From NCBI GenBank assembly GCA_022828595.1, contig JAKGHH010000005.1, positions 65,901,655 through 65,965,654 of the forward strand: 64,000 bases of DNA, given 5' to 3'. Source of the stretch: Nelumbo lutea (lineage: Eukaryota > Streptophyta > Magnoliopsida > Proteales > Nelumbonaceae). Under the pieces are notes generated by a model. The model had not been told where the DNA came from. It worked only from the letters and a program-made list of their open reading frames with translations, and searched no databases. Made by a program: the position numbers and the translations under genes. This document shows, piece after piece, positions 10,772 through 20,689 of the stretch. How positions within the stretch are numbered: the first letter of the stretch is position 1; the number at the start of each line of letters is the position of its first letter.

Positions 10772-10830
10772 TACTCAAGATTTTGTGCCCGAGGGTAGAG
10801 GTGGGATTAAAAGTGTTTTATTATTTTAAG

Positions 10831-10961
10831 TAAATTACTAAAAGCTCCCCAAATTTTTTAGTTGTCGTTAAAACCTCTCCAAACATTGGTAATTGCAACT
10901 ATCTTCCCTCTTTTTGACATAATTATAAATAGACCCCTTTGTCAAGATCTTCTAAAAGGTA
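10831..10961. other. Unclassified repeat flanking the TA element
   Basis: Non-coding sequence that continues at 21572 once the TA element and the gypsy element inside it are removed. No family recognised. Confidence 0.35.
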
Positions 10962-11414
10962 GGGATGTCCACGGTTTGGTTAATTGAACCATGGACATTT
11001 TTGTAAATCAAACCGGTGGTACCAATTTTTTCCATTTCTCCAAACTGATACCACCAGTTAACTGGTCTGCCAGTTTTGGTTTTTAACTAGTTTGGTTCTT
11101 TGATTTTTCAGTTTTTTATATTTATAATATATATTATATAAATATATGTATAATATTATATTATAGATAATAAATTATATATAATATATTATAAATAATT
11201 TTAAAATATATAATGTATTTATAAATAGATTATTATAAATATAATATAAGTATATATTTATATAAATAATAAATATATTTATATATAATATAGAAAATAT
11301 GTTATATATATTAAAAATATATATAAAATATACATATAAATATATACACTAGTTGGTCTGGTTAACCGAAAACCAAACTGATCATTCGATTTTTCAAAAA
11401 TCCTAAATCGGAAC

Positions 11415-11419
11415 AGAAC
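11415..11419. repeat. Target site duplication of the gypsy element, left
   Basis: AGAAC lies directly before the left LTR, and the same five bases follow the right LTR at 21500-21504. Five bases is the usual duplication for Ty3/gypsy. Confidence 0.85.
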
Positions 11420-12243
11420 TGATGATGCGCAATCCGGTCGGTCTTAGCTGTCAACGACCTTGCCTCTGAATTGAGTAATTGGGGACCTGAAACAGGGGAG
11501 ATGAAGAAGCTCCGAGGAGAACCCAGTGTAGAGGCTCCGAAGCTCAAGTTAGAATCCTTCAAAGGCAAGATAAACCAGATAGCGCAAAGTTTGCATACAT
11601 TGTTCTTGGGGGGTAGAGAGCCTTTTATAACCACCTCGCACACTCACTTCCAGGCTTCTGTCAGATCGGGCCTGACTATCTCTGAGCTCCTGCTAGTTTG
11701 GATGTCATCCCTTCTGGCCGGGCAGAACCGCCACTGCTCCTTTTGTCGGAGCCGTTTCTGCGGCTGGGGACGACGGTGGCAAGTGGCGGTGGCAGGAGGC
11801 CGTTTGAAGTGCGGCTGTCAAGCGTCAGATCCCAAATCAGTCAGGTGCGCCGCCCTTGGAAACGGACATCCTTGGTGTCAGGTATGGTACGCTTGGTTAG
11901 TCTGGCGTTTCGGAGGCGAAGTGCCGGAGTAACGGGGGAACAAAGTCTTGAGTTCGGTTTGGGGAGTGCTCCGAGCTGCCATGGGCCAGCTCGGGTCACG
12001 GCCTTGTGAGGTTTAGGGCCCAGAAGAGAGTTCGAGCTCCCTGTAGGGAGCTCGGGTCCTTAGTAGCGAGCTCGGGCTCCTAGCAGGGAGCTCGGGTTCT
12101 TAGTAGGGAGCTCGGGCTCCTAGTAGGGAGCTCGTGCTCCTTTTTCTTTTGGTGCTTGTGTTTTGGGCGCTCTGTTGCCCCGAGCTGTTCGCTTTTGCCA
12201 CGCGTCGAGTGATTGCGAGTTCTGGCCAAATTTAACTTAATCA
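11420..12243 (-). repeat. 3' LTR of the gypsy element (left copy)
   Basis: It starts TGATGATGCGC and ends TTAACTTAATCA, so it has the TG...CA ends. It is 824 bp against 810 bp for the other LTR. The main difference is 13 bp near 11780 (AAGTGGCGGTGGC) missing from the right copy. It includes tandem 20-bp units at about 12027-12146. Confidence 0.9.
12027..12146. repeat. 20-bp tandem repeats inside the LTR
   Basis: About five units of the form GGAGCTCGGGYTCYTAGTAG follow one another. The same array is at about 21286-21402 in the right LTR, so it is part of the element. GAGCTC is itself a palindrome. Confidence 0.75.
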
Positions 12244-12262
12244 ATTGCCCCCCACTCCCTGC
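12244..12262 (-). promoter_or_regulatory. Polypurine tract of the gypsy element
   Basis: On the minus strand AGGGAGTGGGGGGCAAT directly precedes the 3' LTR. This is the expected place for the primer of plus-strand DNA synthesis. Confidence 0.75.
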
Positions 12263-12580
12263 GCCAAGGGTCTTGGCGCGGGGAGTTCCTAAGGCGGGAG
12301 GATTTTGGCCCGTAACTTGAATTTTATTCAATTGGTGGCGCGCACTTTGGTTTGATTTTCAAAAAGGCGCACGTTTGGGAGACGTGTCGATAGCCGTTTT
12401 CTCAAATTTCGGGAGTCGTGCCGCAGACACTTTTATTGCGAAGAGACGTGCGCTGACACCCTGTCAGTTTCGAAAAGGTGTGCGCTGGTCACGTCTCGGC
12501 TTCGGAGGATGTGCGGTCAGTGCGATTGTGGGCCGTTGGATTGGCTTTGATCTGGACCGTCGCTTTCCGGTTGCTGTGGA

Positions 12581-12587
12581 TATAAAT
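12581..12587 (+). promoter_or_regulatory. TATA box for the antisense gene
   Basis: TATAAAT stands about 160 bp before the ATG of the antisense gene, in a 500-bp GC-rich leader between the polypurine tract and that ATG. Inferred from position and sequence only. Confidence 0.45.
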
Positions 12588-12742
12588 CGAGGGGGGGTAC
12601 CCCAGTCGCTGCCACTGTACCTCTCGAGCTCGCGTCTAAGTTTCAGCTCGCGTCCCAGGTTCCTCTTGTTCGAGCTTTCGTGGTCTACTCCAGTCTTCTT
12701 CCCAGGTGAGTTCTTTTCCTGGAACCCGTCTTCTACCCCCTG

Positions 12743-14624
12743 ATGTCTAGCTCGGATGGCTCAGACAGTCCAAGCGGGTCTGATGCAGGTTCTACGAATC
12801 GTTTTGCATCCCCCGGTAGTTCTAGCGAGCCTGATGTAGATCTTGAGGAAGAGGTTTCGAGTAGTTTTGCGTCCACCTCTCGTCGGGGTCGGGTTCTGGA
12901 CCAGTTTGGACCTTCGGCCATGACGCCTGAGGGACTCCAATCCCTCATAACTTACTATAACTTGCCCGGGGAGTATGCCTACTTTATCCCTACGGGCAAC
13001 TTTCCTTGGGAACACGGTCCTGATGAGATTGTGATAATCCGGGAGCAGCTCGCTGCGGGGCTGCGGCTGCCTTTCCATCCTCTTCTTGTCGAGGTCCTGA
13101 ACCACTTCGGTGTGACGGTCGGCCAGCTTCACCCGAACTCCATTAGGAATTTAGTGGGGACGATCTCCCTATTCTGCGACGAGAACTTTCCTTTGGACTT
13201 GGAGATTTTTTCTTCTATTTTAATGCTAAAAAAGCAAGCGGGTACCCTTCCTGGGCGTAGGCAGGCATACTACCTGTCTCCTCGCCCAGGTTTCAAGCTC
13301 TTACACGAACTCCCTAATAAGGTCCCGGCGTGGAAGCGGGACTATTTCGGTGTGCGAAGTGCGCTGGGGTGGCCGTTTTAGAACGGCTGGGGGATGGCCG
13401 CTCCCGACTCTGGCATCACACTTGACAAAGAGACGGTGAAGGGCCTCCATCAATGGGCGCGGCTTGGGCTAACGTGTCAACAGTATCTGACGGAGGCCAA
13501 GCTTATTGCTGCTGGCCTGAGTTCGGGTAGGTTCTTCCCCTAGCGATCCTATCTTGCTTTTCTTTTGCTTGTTTTATTGATGCCGAACTCCTTTTCGCAG
13601 GTGCGATGGACTCTCGAGGGACCCGAGGTGGGCACTTGTTCCAGGGCATGAAGAGGAGAAAACGGGTGGCTAAGCGAACTCGCACCGAGCTACCCCAGGG
13701 TGCGGAGCCCGAGGTGCCGGACTATTCGGCGGAGGATCAGCCTATGGAGCCCGAGATGGTTCCTCCTATGCAGGAGCCGGCGGGGGCTCCTTACGCCGAA
13801 ACTACTCACACATGGGCTCCCGCCTACTCCGGGTCTGCCCAAACGCGAGCTGGGCCATCAGGCTCGGGGGCCCCGGGGGACTTTAGGAGTGTGTTGTCGC
13901 CTACTCACGCTCTTCAGAGGAGTAAGGAGGCCATTTTCCCCGAGGAAGTCGCGGCGTGGACTAATCTTCCTCTGCACCAAGTGGCCTGCCGTGCCGTTAC
14001 CCATGCCATGGTGGTAAGTGATCTCCCTTTTTTAGAGTTCTTCGGCTTTTATTCTTCTATTCGTTCCTCTGATCACTTGTTTCCTTTCGATAGGTGAACT
14101 CTTCTATTCACGCCTTGGCGAACCAGGTGGAGAGGAGCTCGAGGCAGGCGCAAGCTACCGAGGAGGCTGCTCGTGCTGCTGAGGAGGCTGCTCGCCTCGT
14201 GCGGTCTAGGCAGGCGAGGTCTCAGAAAGATGCTGAGGCTATGGGAGTGGTTGTGAAACATATGGCAGAATTGAAGCTGGACCTACAGCATCAGGTCGAG
14301 TATCTTCAGGAGGATATCAAGGAGAGGACTCAGATCTTCTCTCAAGGCATCGAAGATGCGAAGAAGAAAGTTGTTAGTGATTATATTGCTTCGTCGGACT
14401 TCGATGATCTGATGGTGGACTCCTACAGGAGGGGTTTCAAGCTAAGCCGGTGGATGATCCGGAATACGTACCCGAGCTCGACATCAGCGCCATATCCACT
14501 TCGCGTATTACTCAGGAGATGGCCAACGCTGTGGGATGGTGAACCGGACTCCGAGGGGGAGGCAGGGCCTTCGGGTATCGCCGAAGTGGCTTCTGATAAC
14601 GAAGAAGTAGCCCCGGACTTGTAA
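12743..14624 (+). CDS. Antisense gene of the Tat element (gypsy-type 'transposase' family protein), 3 exons, one amber stop
   Basis: The gene is antisense to gag-pol. I place exons at 12743-13526, 13601-14013 and 14094-14624. Both introns are short (74 and 80 bp) with GT-AG ends, and the exons join in frame to 576 codons. Exon 1 is acidic and serine-rich, then reads NLPGEYAYFIPTGNFPW and LRLPFHPLLVEVLNHFGV, the pattern of the plant family called putative gypsy-type transposase (PF04195, my recognition). Exon 2 is basic then proline-rich. Exon 3 has an Ala/Glu-rich probable coiled coil (about 14110-14350) and an acidic tail. A TAG at 13379 interrupts exon 1, in WPF*NGWG, and the frame goes on unbroken after it; C-to-T change of a CAG is likely. 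A PELDI-like motif lies out of frame near 14470, hinting at two small compensating shifts. Its function is unknown. Such ORFs are reported in Tat elements. Confidence 0.7.
13527..13600 (+). other. Intron 1 of the antisense gene
   Basis: It begins GTAGGTTC, has a T-rich stretch (CTTTTCTTTTGCTTG) and ends TTTTCGCAG. Splicing joins LSSG to AMDSRGTRGG in frame; unspliced, the frame stops at once at the TAG in CCCCTAGCG. Confidence 0.65.
14014..14093 (+). other. Intron 2 of the antisense gene
   Basis: It begins GTAAGTGATC, a near-ideal plant donor, and ends TTTCGATAG after a T-rich tract. It joins THAMV to VNSSIHALANQ. Confidence 0.65.
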
Positions 14625-14797
14625 AAAATGAAATGGCTCCTCATTTTTTTTTGTACACCTCATTATCTGAAATGAAATGGCCTTTTTGCTTAAGTGTTGG
14701 TTGTCCTGTCTTCGAGCTGTGTTTTTGCCGAACTGACTATTTCGGTCCTCTACTAGTTCGTTTTCTACCTCGGCTTCGGGGTACTTGCCTTGGCAGT

Positions 14798-15999
14798 CTA
14801 TAGGTAGTATCGCCTTAGGTTGACAATGTTCCATGCTCGGGGTACTCGTTTTCCCTCTAGGGTTTCGAGCTCGTATGCCCCCTCGATTGCTTTCTTTACT
14901 CTGTAGGGTTCTTCCCAATTTGGTCCAAGTTTCCCTACGGTGGGTTCGGGCACCATGACCTTACGGAGAACCAGGTCGCCGACGCGGAAGTTCCTCTTCT
15001 TTACTCTGGCCGTCTGGCGTTATAGTACCGAGCTACCTTTTGCTGGTAGGCCGCAGTTCGGATGTACGCGAGGTCTCTCACCTCGTCCAGTAGGTCGAGG
15101 TTGGTGCGTAACTCGCCTTCATTTGTTTGTTCGTCGTATGCTTCTAGTCGTAGTGTAGGTACTTCGATTTCTTCCGGGATCACCGCCTCGGTGCCGTAGG
15201 TGAGGTTAAAGGGGGTCTCTCCTGTGGCGGTTTTTTCCGTGATTCGGTGAGCCCATAGAACACTTGGTAGTTCGTCTGCCCATAACCCTTTGGCTCGGTC
15301 TAGTCGTGCTTTCAGTCCGCGGAGGATGGCTCTGTTCATTACTTCTATTTGGCCATTTTCCTGCGGGTGTGCGACCGACGTGAAGTTCTAACTAATTCCC
15401 ATACTTTTGCACCATTCTTGGAACTTGATATCCTCGAACTGTTTGCCGTTGTCGGAGATCAGTACCCGAGGTAGCCCGAACCGACATACTATGTTCTTCC
15501 AAAAGAAGTTCTGTATGTTTCGTGCTGTAACTATTGCCAGAGGTTCAGCTTCTATCCACTTTGTGAAGTAATCTACTGCCACCACTAGGAATTTTCTCCC
15601 GCCTGTCGCTGGTGGGAATGGCCCTAGAAGGTCGATGCCCCATTGGGCGAAGGGCCATGGACTGGTGAGGTATTTGAGGTCGGCAGCGGGCTGATGGTGG
15701 ATATTGGCATGCTTCTGACACTTGTCGCATTTTCTGACGAGCTCGATGGCCTCTATCTTCATCGTTGGCCAGTAGTATCCTTATCGTAGTGCTTTTTGGG
15801 CAAGGACTCTGCCCCCCAGGTGTCCGCCGCACAAGCCTTCATGAGTGTCGTAGAGTACCAGCTCGGCTTCGGCTGGGCGCAAGCACCGTAGGTAGGGGAG
15901 CGTGTAGGATTGTCGGTACAACCGTTCGTCTATCATGACGTATTTGGCTGCCTGGCGCTGCACCCTCTTGGCTGTGTTGCGATCTGGGGAGGGTTCCAT
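14798..15999 (-). pseudogene. Gypsy integrase, broken
   Basis: This is the last part of pol. The zinc-binding H2C2-type start is at about 15781-15999 (LYRQSYTLPYLRCL, then HEGLCGGHLGGR, then KCDKCQKHAN). The catalytic core is at 15388-15762 and on to 15339, with the first Asp in WGIDLLGPF, the second in LISDNGKQF and the Glu in HPQENGQIEV. The C-terminal part (RVGDLVLRK, then PNWEEPYRV, then NIVNLRRYY) ends at a TAG at 14798-14800. No chromodomain follows. A TAA after KALR, a TAG after KSMGIS and a frame change near 15000 break it. Its 3' end lies only 174 bp from the 3' end of the antisense gene, so the two transcripts would converge. Confidence 0.85.
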
Positions 16000-16114
16000 C
16001 TAGCAGAAAGCTCGCGAGTGGGTCGATCCAGCTCGGCTCTGCTTCAGTGATGGGAGCGACCTCTTCTGCCCCATCGAGAATGTTGGGCCGAGGTAAGTCC
16101 TCTATGTACACGGT

Positions 16115-16590
16115 TTACATGGAGTAGTGACTCCTGATGGATAACTGGGACAGGGCATCGACCTCAGTGTTCTCTGACCTTGGGATTTGCTTGATAAAGT
16201 GTGACTGGAAGTTGAGTGGAGCCTCATTTACTTTTGCCAAGTATGCGATCATAGAGAGCTCGCATTCTTCGTATTCGCCCGTAACCTGGTTAACCATGAG
16301 TTGGGAATCACTGCAGATAACTACATGCTTTGCTCCGACCTTGTGTGCTAGGTTCAGCCCAGCTATCAGTGCCTCGTACTCCGCCTCGTTGTTGGATACC
16401 GCGAACTCAAAGCGTAGTGTGTATTCCAACCTTGTCCCGCTCGGGCCGCGTAACACTATTCCAGCCCCACTGCCTTACTGGTTCGAGGAGCCATCTACGT
16501 GAAGGATCCAGGGCTCCTCATCCCAGTTCGCACTTGGTCTAACCAGGAGAGATACTACGCTGGCTGCTACTTTACGAGGTTCGGACTCGA
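16115..16590 (-). pseudogene. Second RNase H domain (archaeal-type) of the gypsy element
   Basis: The domain begins WILHVDGSSN near 16500 and continues as SNNEAEYEALIAGLNLA, then VICSDSQLMVNQV, and ends with VDALSQL. The acidic set D, E, D, D expected for RNase H can be seen. It follows a first RNase H domain (16766-17140) after a spacer. Two RNase H domains in a row are characteristic of the Tat lineage. One stop and a frame change lie just behind DGSSN. Confidence 0.8.
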
Positions 16591-16765
16591 TTGGCTTGGG
16601 AGCTCCGAGCCCGCCCGAACTGGGGACCTCGGGCTCGACCGGCTCAGGGGCTTTGGGGCTAAACGTGCATTCTGCGATAAAATCTGCCAAGGCTTGGGCC
16701 TTAATGGCAGTTCTCGGCTTGTACTGAAGATCGTACTCGCTGAGTTCGATGGCCCACTTCGTCAG

Positions 16766-18025
16766 TCAACCGGAAACCTCGGGTTTGAGTAAAACTTGTC
16801 TCAGAGGTTTGTCGGTCAGGACGATGACGGTGTGAGCCTGGAAGTACGGGCGGAGTTTCCGAGCTGCTATCACCAGTGCATATGCTAGCTTTTCTATCTG
16901 CGGGTACCTTGTCTCTGCTCCCTGCAAAATTTTACTAACATAATATATGGGTCGCTGGACCCGGTCTGTTTCCTTTATTAGTACCGAACTGACCACCTCG
17001 TCGCTTGCCGAGAGGTACAGTTCTAAGACCTCGCCCTCCTCGGGCCGAGCTAAGGTTGACACACTGGCGAGATAACCTTTTAGCTCGTCAAACGCGAGCT
17101 GGTAGTCTTGGGTCCACTCAAACCCTTTGCCTTTGATTGCTTTGAAGAAAGGTAGGCAGTGGTCAGCTGACTTGGACATGAAGCGGCTTAGAGCGTTTAC
17201 GCGGCCATTTAGCCTCTGAATTTCTTTTACTTTCCAAGGTGATCTCATATCTAGGATGGCTTTTATCTTGTCCGGGTTGGCCTCAATATCGCGCCGATTG
17301 ACAATGTAGCCTAGGAATTTGCCTGAGGTGACGCCAAAGACACATTTGTTGGGGTTCAATTTCATGCTAAACTGACGCAGGATTTGGAAGATAGAATCTA
17401 AGTCTTTTATTAATTCTTATGAAAATTGTGTCTTGACGACCATGTCGTCTACATAACACTCTATCCTCGTGCCAATCAGGGGCCGAAATAGCCTATTTAC
17501 AAGTCTTTGGAAGGTCACCCTGGCATTTTTTAATCCGAAGGGCATGACCTTGTAACAGTACAGCCCGAACTCAGTTATGAAGCTGGTTTTTTCCTCATCG
17601 GACTGATCCATCCGGATTTGGTTGTAGCCTGAGTAGGCATCGAGGAAGCTTAGCAACTCATGTCCCAAGGTCGCGTCCACTAGGCGGTCAATTCTGGGGA
17701 GGGGGAAGCAATCTTTCGGGCAAGCTCGGTTCAGGTCAGTGTAGTCGACGCACATGCACCACTTGCCGTTCACCTTTTTTACCAGCACGGGGTTGGCCAC
17801 CCAGCTTGGGTAATGGACCTCTCTTACGAAGTCTGCTGCGAGGAGCTTCTCGACCTCCTTGTCGACCGCCCTCCAGCGCTCTGGGGCTAAGTTGCGTTTC
17901 TTCTGTCTAACGGGTCTGACTATAGGGTCAGTGTTAAGTTTGTGAGTTATAAGGCTAGGGTCAATACCGGGTATATCGGCTGCGAACCATGCAAAAATAT
18001 CTAAATTTTGAAATAAAAAACTCAC
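16766..18025 (-). pseudogene. Gypsy reverse transcriptase and first RNase H
   Basis: Reverse transcriptase reads CVDYTDLNRACPKDCFPLP, then LSFLDAYSGYNQI, then MPFGLKNA and the catalytic YVDD with both aspartates kept. A TAA at 17417 cuts the frame directly behind the palm. The next open piece (16766-17365) carries the thumb (KCVFGVTSGKFLGYIV) and the RNase H-like domain (LYLSASDEVVSSVL, then RPIYYVSK, then YALVIAARKLRPYF). The enzyme copies element RNA into DNA. The catalytic residues are present but this copy cannot give one protein. Confidence 0.88.
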
Positions 18026-18289
18026 CAGTTCGGTCCGTAGGGGTTCTTCGATGGAAGCACCAATCTGGAGTGTGCGAGCTGGGTCCGTAGGCGAAGTCGG
18101 GATTGCGACTGTATCTTCTATGGGTGAAGCTCATTCCTTGCCTTGCTCCGCAGGCCGCTCCAGATCGAGGTCGCCGATTGCCTTGGTTTTTCCCTTCAGG
18201 GCGGCAACATAACACTTGCGGGACTCGAGCTGGTCGCCCCGCGCTACCCCCACACTGAAGTCCGTAGGGAACTTCATGGCCAAATAGTA

Positions 18290-18783
18290 GGTGGAGACCA
18301 CCGCCCGTAGGATATGTGTGATCGGCCGCCCTATTATGGCATTGTATGGGGAGGGGTCGCGACCACCAGGTAGTCATGGTTGAGTCTGACAGCACTAGGC
18401 CATGTGCCGACTTCCACAGGTACTATTATTTTCCCGAGGGGCCTGACTTCCTCTCCGCTGAAACCCACCAGGGGAGTGTTCGCGGGCTTAAGTTCGCTCC
18501 TTTGTAACTGCGGCTGGTCAAATGCTGATTTAAAGAGGATGTCCGTTGAGCTGCCCGAATCTATGAGTACGCGTCTGACCTCGAAGTCGCTGATTCTTAG
18601 TTTAATGACAAGCGCGTCATCCTCTGTGAAGAAGATTGGTTCTTTGGTCTTTGGTCTCTTTGGGGGGTTCCATTCTTCGAGGGCTACTTCGTGAACTGAA
18701 GTCTGGGCCGCTGTTGAGGTACACCCTGCTACCACCGAACCTCCCACAATGACATGAATGGTTCCCCGAACTGGCCTCTCCAC
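18290..18783 (-). pseudogene. Gypsy aspartic protease
   Basis: The open stretch contains VLIDSGSSTDILF, the DSG active site of retroviral-type aspartic proteases. It is followed by VGFSGEEVRPLGKI and VPVEVGT, the usual next conserved pieces in Tat-type elements. The frame is lost near 18334, where the reading moves to another frame before reverse transcriptase. Confidence 0.85.
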
Positions 18784-18825
18784 TGGAGGTTATCGCTGTA
18801 ATGGTTCGGCAGGCCTGCTGCTAGA

Positions 18826-20601
18826 TTAGGGGGCATCCTTTTCGTGCTCCCCTGGTCGATCTGCCTTATTGTTATTATTGTTGTGCTGGACAAAGTTTCT
18901 CAAGTATCCGCGACCGATGAGCCCCTCTATCTCGTCCTGGAGATTATTGCACTGCTCAGTACTGTGACCATGATCTTTGTGGAAACTACAATACAAATTC
19001 TTATTTCTTTCGTTTGGATTTCCCTTTAGGCAAGGTGGCCACTTCACGTAGGGGGCGTCCTTGATCGTCATTAAGATCTCGGTCCGCCTTGTGTTCAGTG
19101 GTGTGTAATCCGTCCAAACTACTAGGGGAGCTCGGAATGACTGGTTCGGCTTCGGCTCTCGGGCCGAGTTTTTCGATCGACTGGGTTAGAGGGCTCGCCC
19201 TCCCTCTTTCTTTTCTCATTTCCGCCTCGGTTCGTTGATTGATTTCTTCCTCTGTCCTCATGAACTTGTCCGCGAACTTGAGGAATTCGGCCACGGTTGC
19301 GGGCTGGTTAGCTACCATGTGCCATTTGAATTCTTTGTGCGTTACCCCTCTTTTTGCCGCCGCGAGCTGCACCGCGGGTCTAACCGCGGTATCTGCAAGC
19401 ATGCTTCGTTGAATCACTTGATGTAGCCCTGTATGGATTCTCCTTCCCTTTGGACTACTCTGAAGATACTTTCCTCTGCTCTGGGGCACCATTTGTTGGT
19501 GACAAAGTGTGCGGTGAAGACCTGCACGAATTGAGCCCAGCACTTTATCGACTCGAAGGCCAGGTTCCTGTACAGTGCGGGCTACCCCCCGGAGGGTGGT
19601 GGTGAAGGCCACGCACATGCATGATTCGCTAGCCCTGGCGAGGTACATTTGGGACTGGAAAGCGTCAACGTGGTTGTTGGGGTCGAAGGACCCGTCATAC
19701 TTGTCCAGAGGCGGGAGCTTGAAATCTCTGGGCAAGGGGACCGCTAGGAGTTCTGAGGTGAGGGGGGAGGGAACTGAGAGAATCGGGGTGACTCCTGCCT
19801 TGTCCGAGCTTGTCTCTTTGCCTCTGAGCTCTGACAGTACACAGGTGGCGGTTCGGCGGCTTCGCCGGCGCCTTCGCTGTTGAGTGGGCCTTGTACTCGC
19901 ATTGCTGGCCTCCGTGCTGCCGAGCTCGATGGGCCCAGAATGCTGGTAGTCCGCCGCTGCCAGTACGCTGAATCGGTTTCCCGTGAGTGGGAACTCGGGC
20001 TTGGAGCGCTGAGGTGCCGATCTCGCGGGCGAGGTGCCCAACCCGCCTGCGAGCTGCGAGGCGGGGATGACTTTTTTCTCTCTTTGGCCTGGGGACGAGG
20101 CCTGACTATTAGGGGAGTTCTAGGGCCTGGAGGCCTTGCCTTGGTGGGGGCGTCCATCCTGTAGGGAGGCCTTGACCGGCCTCGGAGCGGGGTGGCGAGG
20201 TGGAAGTAGCGGTTGGTTCAGTGGCAGTTGGGGGAACTGCTGTTGATAGTGATACTGGGAGATGTTGTGCAGTACTTGGTGCTGGTAAAGCTGGTGTTGC
20301 TGGAACTGTTGCATTTGGGCTTCCATTGCCCGCATGCACTGCATCAGGTCGTCCAACCGGTTTTGGCTGGCTGCCAGGGGGACGGCAGTTGGTTCAGTAA
20401 AGGTTGTCTCAATAGGGGGAGGAAAGGGGATGCTTGTGGTAGGAAGGTTTACGGGCGCCACTGCTTGTGGCGCACTTAAACTGGGGATTCCATCACCGAA
20501 AGGGGGATGGTGAACTGTCCAACGCACACCATGGGAACTTGAAGCTGTTCCCTGGTGGTGTTTGTCTCTGTGCCGCGTCCGGCGTTGCTGGAAGAGGCCA
20601 T
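18826..20601 (-). pseudogene. Gypsy gag, frameshifted
   Basis: The likely start is ATG at 20601, opening MASSSNAGRG, 89 bp inside the right LTR boundary. The reading changes frame near 20500, 20130 and 19550. A Gln/Pro-rich stretch (MEAQMQQFQQHQL) is followed by the gag core (LDKYDGSFDPNNHVDAFQSQ, then CMCVAFTTTLRGVA) and WHMVANQPATVAEFLKFADK. It ends with a CSFHKDHGHSTEQCNNLQDE motif at about 18950, a C-H-H-C pattern typical of this group. It would form the particle that packages element RNA. The several shifts make it non-functional. Confidence 0.8.
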
Positions 20602-20671
20602 GAGCGTTGGGTTTTTTGAAGAGGAAAAAAGGGGGTATGAGAGTTTGGAGGGAGGCTTGTTGAAGCGATTT

Positions 20672-20689
20672 CCCACAGACAACGCCAAT
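20672..20689 (-). promoter_or_regulatory. Primer binding site of the gypsy element
   Basis: On the minus strand TTGGCGTTGTCTGTGGGA lies next to the right LTR. TGGCG directly behind the LTR is typical of Tat and Athila-type elements. The tRNA was not determined. Confidence 0.7.

Larger units (their letters stand above)
3860..10830 (+). mobile_element. L2: old L1-like LINE cut up by inserted elements
   Basis: One sense-strand LINE can be followed across the inserts. The endonuclease part is at about 3955-4640 (GDFNAVLEYNG near 4040, and SDHYPIIL after the insert at 4304-4480). Reverse transcriptase is at about 5215-7460: PDGITAEFLKKYW, then LIPKISNP, then a degraded [14 protein letters not shown] stretch, then YADS in place of the catalytic ADD. 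The zf-RVT domain is at 8290-8495, with the C..C spacing of NCEFCSHNLDTLDHLFRNC. An RNase H domain runs from 9020 to about 9800. The copy has many stops and frameshifts. Elements have landed at 4304-4480, 4628-5213, 6396-6927 (itself hit at 6625-6866), 7815-8247, 8504-8985, 9408-9593 and 9911-10771. Both outer limits are approximate and I saw no poly(A) tail. Confidence 0.75.

Noticed and set aside
11471..12331. Reading frames within the left LTR
   Set aside because: The same frames recur in the right LTR and lack resemblance to a protein family; LTR DNA.
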